Assembly (NCBI GenBank): GCA_023415815.1
Contig: JAEZJL010000234.1
Location: 1-8,358, forward strand
Direction: 5' to 3'
Source: Bacillota bacterium
GTDB taxonomy: Bacteria; Bacillota; Clostridia; Acetivibrionales; DTU013
Length of the DNA: 8,358 nt
Position 1 is the stretch's first letter. Each line of letters opens with the position of its first letter. A program made the position numbers and the translations under genes. Shown one piece after another: positions 5,437-8,358 of this stretch. The notes under the pieces were generated by a model, which ran no database searches, was not told the origin of the DNA, and worked only from the letters and a program-made list of their open reading frames with translations.

Positions 5437-6681
5437 ATGAAGGAGCTTCCATTTACCCATGCACGGCTGGAAAGCATTGCTTCGGAATATCCGACGCCGT
5501 TTTATATTTATGACGAAAAGGCGATCCGAGAGAATGCAAGGCATCTGAAAAAGGCGTTCGCATGGAATATCGGCTACAGGGAGTATTTTGCGGTCAAGGC
5601 CGCGCCGAACCCGTACCTTCTTCAAATCCTAAGGGAAGAAGGCTGCGGCGTGGACTGCGCTTCCGAAACGGAGCTGCTGCTGGCAGAATTCTGCGGCTTT
5701 TCGGGCGGGGAGATCATGTTCACCTCCAATGCCACGCCCGCCCGCGAGTATAGGAAGGCAAAAGAGCTGGGCGCGATCATCAACCTTGACGATACGGGAC
5801 ATATCGATTTTTTAAGCGCCTGCGCCGGAATACCCGAGCTCATCTGCTGCCGCTATAACCCGGGCGCTGAAATAATGTACGATGGGAAATGCATTTTGAA
5901 CTTCAAGGACAGCAAATTCGGCTCCACAAAAGAGCAGCTTGCCGAAGGCTTCAGGTATCTCAGGCAGTTGGGGGCCAAACGTTTCGGAATCCATGCCCAG
6001 TTTGGAGCCCACAGGCGAGAGGCCGGGCATTTTGGCCGAAATATACGCATATTGTTTGAACTGGCGGCGGAGCTATACCGCGAAACAGGGATAAAGGCGG
6101 AATTCATCAACTTCGCCGGAGGACTGGGCATCCCCTTCGGCCCGGATGAGGCCGCCGCCGACATTCAGGCGGTCAGTCTCAGCATCCGGCAGGCTTACGA
6201 CGAAATCATCACCGGCGCGGGGCTGGATCCTGTTCCGTTGTACAGCGAGTTCGGAATCTACATGACCGGGCCGTACGGATATTTTGTTTCATCAGTGCTT
6301 CATGTAAAAAAGACGTATAAGAATTTCGTCGGACTTGACGCATCTACCAACAGCTTTATGAGTCCGTTGAGGTATAACGATTATTATCACATTACCGTTG
6401 CCGGAAAAGAAAATGCCGCCCGCGATCAGATTTATGACGTAACAGGCGCGCTTTGCGAAGGAAGGGACAGATTTGCCGTCGGCCGACCGCTTCCGTGCAT
6501 TGAGCGGGGAGATTTGCTTGTGTTCCACGACGCCGGCGCATATACCTACAGCCACAGCCACACCTTCAACGGAAGGCTCCGGCCGGCCGAGCTCCTTCTT
6601 CGCACGGACGGCTCCGTCAAGCTGATCCGCCGCACCGAGACGCCTGCGGATTATTTTGCAACTCTGGATTTTCCGGTGTAA
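5437..6681 (+). CDS. Fold-III PLP-dependent decarboxylase, diaminopimelate-decarboxylase-like paralogue
   Basis: 414-residue cytoplasmic enzyme of the LysA/ornithine decarboxylase fold (alanine-racemase-like barrel plus C-terminal beta domain). The PLP lysine is K54 in FAVKAAPNP. H186 (GIHAQFGAH) is at the place of the histidine that stacks on PLP, the phosphate-binding glycines are GGLG 228-231, C340-E341 (ALCEGRD) replaces the CESGD motif contributed from the partner subunit, and DAGAY at 365-369 precedes Y371. The C-terminus (RRTETPADYFATLDF) matches a clostridial LysA-like subgroup. Deviations are marked: EPGR/ECGR is E271-F-G-I, so the arginine is lost, and the residues after H186 differ. 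The length is normal. The start has AGGAAAGGA eleven bases upstream (5417-5425). It is divergent from the MocR gene and ends 23 bases from the cupin gene. A decarboxylase or racemase acting on an amino acid other than diaminopimelate is likely; the substrate is unknown. Confidence 0.85.
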   Translation: MKELPFTHARLESIASEYPTPFYIYDEKAIRENARHLKKAFAWNIGYREYFAVKAAPNPYLLQILREEGCGVDCASETELLLAEFCGFSGGEIMFTSNATPAREYRKAKELGAIINLDDTGHIDFLSACAGIPELICCRYNPGAEIMYDGKCILNFKDSKFGSTKEQLAEGFRYLRQLGAKRFGIHAQFGAHRREAGHFGRNIRILFELAAELYRETGIKAEFINFAGGLGIPFGPDEAAADIQAVSLSIRQAYDEIITGAGLDPVPLYSEFGIYMTGPYGYFVSSVLHVKKTYKNFVGLDASTNSFMSPLRYNDYYHITVAGKENAARDQIYDVTGALCEGRDRFAVGRPLPCIERGDLLVFHDAGAYTYSHSHTFNGRLRPAELLLRTDGSVKLIRRTETPADYFATLDFPV

Positions 6682-6704
6682 CCGGGAGGACGGAGCGCCT
6701 CAGG

Positions 6705-7169
6705 TCAGTCATTGGGGTCGGAGCTCCAGTTTTCGAGGCTGCCGTTTATGCTGAAGGGCAGCCTCTTATCCCTGATGTAAACGGTATTTTCATCCGGATA
6801 AGTGCAGATGTCGCCTGTTTCCCTAGTGCCAACATCAAGTATCTGCAGGATTTCTTCCCCGTTGTTTATGAATTGGTGGGCAATATCCCTTCCGGCAGGC
6901 TTTGAGACGACGTCGCCCGGCTTGACCGGCATTTCTTCCCCGTTAATCCGCAGTATCCCCGTACCGCTCATTATAAGAAAGAATTCCTCCTGCTTTGAAT
7001 GGGAGTGATACTTTGCGCTTCTGGCGCCCGGCTTCACATAGTCGATATTGACATAGAGCTTTTCACTTCCCAGCGCGTCGCCTATGCATACCGTTTTCAT
7101 TTTCGACAGAAAACCTGGGTCGTCGATATACTCTTCAGGAATATTATCAATGTTAGTCAGCCTCTTCAT
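6705..7169 (-). CDS. Single-domain cupin protein
   Basis: 154-residue cytoplasmic cupin. The core lies at about 38-115. Motif 1 is seen as PGARSAKYHSHSKQEEFF, with metal ligands H55, H57 and E61 or E62, and the closing glycine G69. Motif 2 is GDVVSKPAGRDIAHQFIN at 85-102 with H98 as the fourth ligand. All four ligands of a mononuclear metal site are therefore present. Such proteins can be isomerases, dioxygenases, or sugar- or amino-acid-binding proteins, and no specific function is recognisable. The frame extends six codons upstream to a TTG at 7187, but ATG 7169 with AGGGGAG six bases upstream is the clear start. The gene stands alone on the minus strand, tail to tail with the decarboxylase. 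Confidence 0.85.
   Translation of the reverse strand: MKRLTNIDNIPEEYIDDPGFLSKMKTVCIGDALGSEKLYVNIDYVKPGARSAKYHSHSKQEEFFLIMSGTGILRINGEEMPVKPGDVVSKPAGRDIAHQFINNGEEILQILDVGTRETGDICTYPDENTVYIRDKRLPFSINGSLENWSSDPND
6735..6765. repeat. Perfect 9-bp inverted repeat in the end of the cupin gene
   Basis: GAGGCTGCC (6735-6743) and GGCAGCCTC (6757-6765) form a perfect nine-pair stem with a 13-base loop. It lies inside the cupin coding sequence, 54-84 bases beyond the decarboxylase stop. The gap between the two convergent genes has no terminator of its own, so this stem may be the 3' end of the decarboxylase transcript. There is no T-run on either side, so simple intrinsic termination is not supported. 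Confidence 0.4.
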
Positions 7170-7175
7170 CCGGGA

Positions 7176-7182
7176 CTCCCCT
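7176..7182 (-). promoter_or_regulatory. Ribosome binding site that fixes the cupin start
   Basis: AGGGGAG on the minus strand, six bases before ATG 7169. It lies inside the longer TTG-started frame, which makes the shorter protein the better choice. Confidence 0.75.
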
Positions 7183-7187
7183 TTCAA

Positions 7188-7205
7188 ATCCGAATTATAA
7201 CGGAT
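7188..7205 (-). promoter_or_regulatory. Cupin -10 element enclosed by an inverted repeat
   Basis: TATAAT on the minus strand (7199-7194) is suitably placed for a start near 7187 and a leader of about 18 bases. It is flanked by ATCCG (7188-7192) and CGGAT (7201-7205), a five-base inverted repeat with an eight-base spacer, which could be an operator that occludes the -10. The hexamer 17 bases upstream (TTTTGT) is a poor -35. Confidence 0.4.
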
Positions 7206-7385
7206 AATATTTTATTACAAAACAACTCAATTAGGAAAATAAAAAAACGTTATATTCAAATATTATCACGGCGTGCAAACCGATAATACCTGTCTTTCGC
7301 CGCCTACGGTCCGGCAAATCACCGGGCTGCATATTTCACAGGCGTTAAGGATTCTCTTCATAGCGATCGATTCCACACATTGTTC
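7206..7385. other. Intergenic region with a GC-rich island (possible 31-residue ORF or structured RNA)
   Basis: AT-rich sequence on both sides encloses a GC-rich patch at about 7266-7361. On the minus strand the patch is exactly an ORF from ATG 7361 to TGA 7266: 31 codons, cysteines at 8, 11, 16 and 29, and codons like those of neighbouring genes. The Shine-Dalgarno (TGTGGAA) is weak and rather far from the ATG. Just past the stop an imperfect hairpin (about 7248-7270) is followed on the minus strand by TTTTTTT. The same patch can fold: CGCCT (7301-7305) with AGGCG (7340-7344) around a CCGG hairpin (7311-7325). It has no recognised family. A plus-strand GTG frame through the patch has no ribosome binding site. 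Confidence 0.3.
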
Positions 7386-7414
7386 TTGAATGTATGGTTT
7401 TTTTGTAATATAAT
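7386..7414 (+). promoter_or_regulatory. Sigma-A-type promoter of the LXG-like gene
   Basis: TTGAAT (7386-7391) and a perfect TATAAT (7409-7414) are separated by 17 bases. The predicted start is near 7421, which leaves an AT-rich leader of about 108 bases before ATG 7529. The leader contains one weak five-pair hairpin (AGGCT 7473-7477 with AGCCT 7488-7492) and no recognised riboswitch. Confidence 0.6.
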
Positions 7415-7515
7415 TTAATATTATATGGAATTATCAAGAAAAATATATAAAATTAAACTTTAATGTTATATAAGGCTATTTATCAAAAGCCTCAAATGTA
7501 TAACTCTGAAGCACC

Positions 7516-7522
7516 GGGGAGG
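7516..7522 (+). promoter_or_regulatory. Ribosome binding site that fixes the LXG-like start
   Basis: GGGGAGG is followed in frame by ATG at 7523, 7529 and 7535. The spacing is 0, 6 and 12 bases, so ATG 7529 is preferred. A further in-frame ATG at 7496 has no Shine-Dalgarno. Confidence 0.7.
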
Positions 7523-7528
7523 ATGGGA

Positions 7529-8358
7529 ATGAGCATGGCGTATTCGGGCAGTAGCAGCTCGGTCATAGGCATTTCATTCGGCAGAATGAATGAAGCGAAA
7601 AAAAAGACGGCAAGAGCGCAGGAAGAGGCGCGGTATGAGGGAGAAAGCCTTTCAAAGGCAATCAACGGCCTGCAGGTATCCGACGGCCGGCTCAGGATGA
7701 GAGCCGAAGCGCTGTACAAAATGCGCTGCGGGATTGGCAAAAGGCAAAGCGGCTTGCAGGCAATGGGGGCGCATATTGATTATGTAATAAAAAGGTTTGT
7801 GGAAACGGACAATCTTTGCGCCCAGCGTATCAAGAGCAACGGGTACGAGTGCCGGAGGCTCATGGTACTTTCAACACAGGGCGGCATATTCGGCAATATT
7901 ATAAGCGGGCTTAATTCCATTGTTGCTATGGGAAAAGCCGCATGGGACTCCATAAGGTCGAGCGTGGCAGGGATATTTAAAATTGCGGGCCAGGCTGCAG
8001 ATGCATCTATAAGCGTAAGCCGGACATCCGCCGCCCGGACGGAGCCGGTGACGGAAGGCACGGAAGCGGTTAAAAGCATCGCCCCGGATTATATAAAAGA
8101 TGATATACCTAAGGCGAAGGAGGCTTCCCTGCAGGAAAATTCCGATGCGGCCTTAAAAAATCCGGAGGCGGAAGCAGCCGAATCTGCCGCGGAGACGGAT
8201 AATATCCGGTGGATACCCGAGGTAATGCAGCTAAGCGGAGCCTCCAATGCGGAAAAATATTTCAGTGCATATGCAAAAAGCTTTACGAAGCTTAAGTGGG
8301 ACCAGAATAAGATAAATGCTCTTTGGGAAGCAACCGAAGATATCAATAAGCAATACGA
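7529..8358 (+). CDS. Large helical protein resembling the N-terminal part of LXG/WXG-type secreted proteins, 3'-truncated
   Basis: The frame is open to the window end, with 276 residues visible and no stop. No signal peptide or clear membrane span is seen. Residues about 18-112 are long amphipathic helices rich in K, R, E and A, with INGLQVSDGRLRMRAEAL at 45-62 and FVETDNLCAQRIKS at 90-103. The latter recalls the 'F...D...A..I' helix of LXG and related type VII secretion substrates. A glycine-rich hydrophobic stretch follows (GGIFGNIISGLNSIVAM, 118-134), then a low-complexity acidic and alanine-rich linker (about 165-225). A new folded part begins at about 226 with RWIPEVMQL and W256 and runs off the edge. 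The promoter, ribosome binding site and start are all strong, so this is a real gene. The family assignment is inference from shape, not from a firm motif; the C-terminal part beyond the window would decide whether it is a toxin, a wall hydrolase or something else. Confidence 0.7.
   Translation, partial: MSMAYSGSSSSVIGISFGRMNEAKKKTARAQEEARYEGESLSKAINGLQVSDGRLRMRAEALYKMRCGIGKRQSGLQAMGAHIDYVIKRFVETDNLCAQRIKSNGYECRRLMVLSTQGGIFGNIISGLNSIVAMGKAAWDSIRSSVAGIFKIAGQAADASISVSRTSAARTEPVTEGTEAVKSIAPDYIKDDIPKAKEASLQENSDAALKNPEAEAAESAAETDNIRWIPEVMQLSGASNAEKYFSAYAKSFTKLKWDQNKINALWEATEDINKQY

Noticed and set aside
7273..7389. Plus-strand GTG frame of 38 codons through the GC-rich island
   Set aside because: No Shine-Dalgarno and a rare start codon; it also runs into the predicted promoter of the LXG-like gene.
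7473..7492. Weak hairpin in the leader of the LXG-like gene
   Set aside because: Only five base pairs in AT-rich sequence; likely by chance.
7492..8346. Three successive minus-strand frames opposite the last gene
   Set aside because: They are shadows of the continuous plus-strand frame, which has the promoter and ribosome binding site.
1..8358. CRISPR arrays, tRNA or rRNA genes, insertion sequences, integration sites
   Set aside because: No regularly spaced repeats, cloverleaf sequences, transposase frames or long terminal inverted repeats were seen on either strand.

Overview
The window looks like a chromosomal segment of a Bacillota (Firmicutes) bacterium, most likely of the class Clostridia. 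This is inferred from strong GGAGG-type ribosome binding sites, frequent ATA and AGG/AGA codons beside GC-rich ones, a secreted protein with a copper-amine-oxidase-type stalk domain, a MocR regulator, a LysA-like enzyme of the type that ends in 'DYFATLDF', and an LXG-like helical protein. No tRNA, rRNA, CRISPR array, transposase or phage gene is visible.

Left part (1-3075, all minus strand): a mosaic of small housekeeping and accessory genes. In reading order from right to left these are a DUF1294 membrane protein, a HAD phosphatase with its own good promoter and a LexA/DinR-like operator, a two-domain GNAT acetyltransferase, a SAM-dependent methyltransferase, and the first 16 codons of an RdgB/HAM1-type nucleotide pyrophosphatase cut by the window edge. 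A strong bipartite stem-loop separates the methyltransferase from the RdgB gene.

Centre (3105-6681): a MocR-type regulator (winged helix plus fold-I aminotransferase domain) on the minus strand is divergent from a fold-III PLP decarboxylase related to diaminopimelate decarboxylase on the plus strand. The 107-bp gap holds two direct repeats of a 14-mer and a perfect palindromic -10 region. This layout suggests that the regulator represses itself and controls the enzyme. The enzyme keeps its PLP lysine but deviates at substrate-side motifs, so its substrate may not be diaminopimelate. Behind the regulator, with gaps of only 26 and 29 bases, lie a secreted stalk/LamG-like protein and the DUF1294 gene, probably on the same transcript.

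Right part (6705-8358): a small cupin gene (minus) lies tail to tail with the decarboxylase. It is followed by a 359-base AT-rich gap that contains a GC-rich island with a possible 31-residue four-cysteine ORF or structured RNA, and a good plus-strand promoter. That promoter drives a large open frame that leaves the window. The visible 276 residues are helical, lack a signal peptide and resemble the N-terminal part of LXG/WXG-type (type VII secretion) polymorphic proteins.

The most interesting parts are the MocR/decarboxylase pair with its operator, the SOS-like box on the HAD gene, and the truncated LXG-like gene with the unexplained island upstream.
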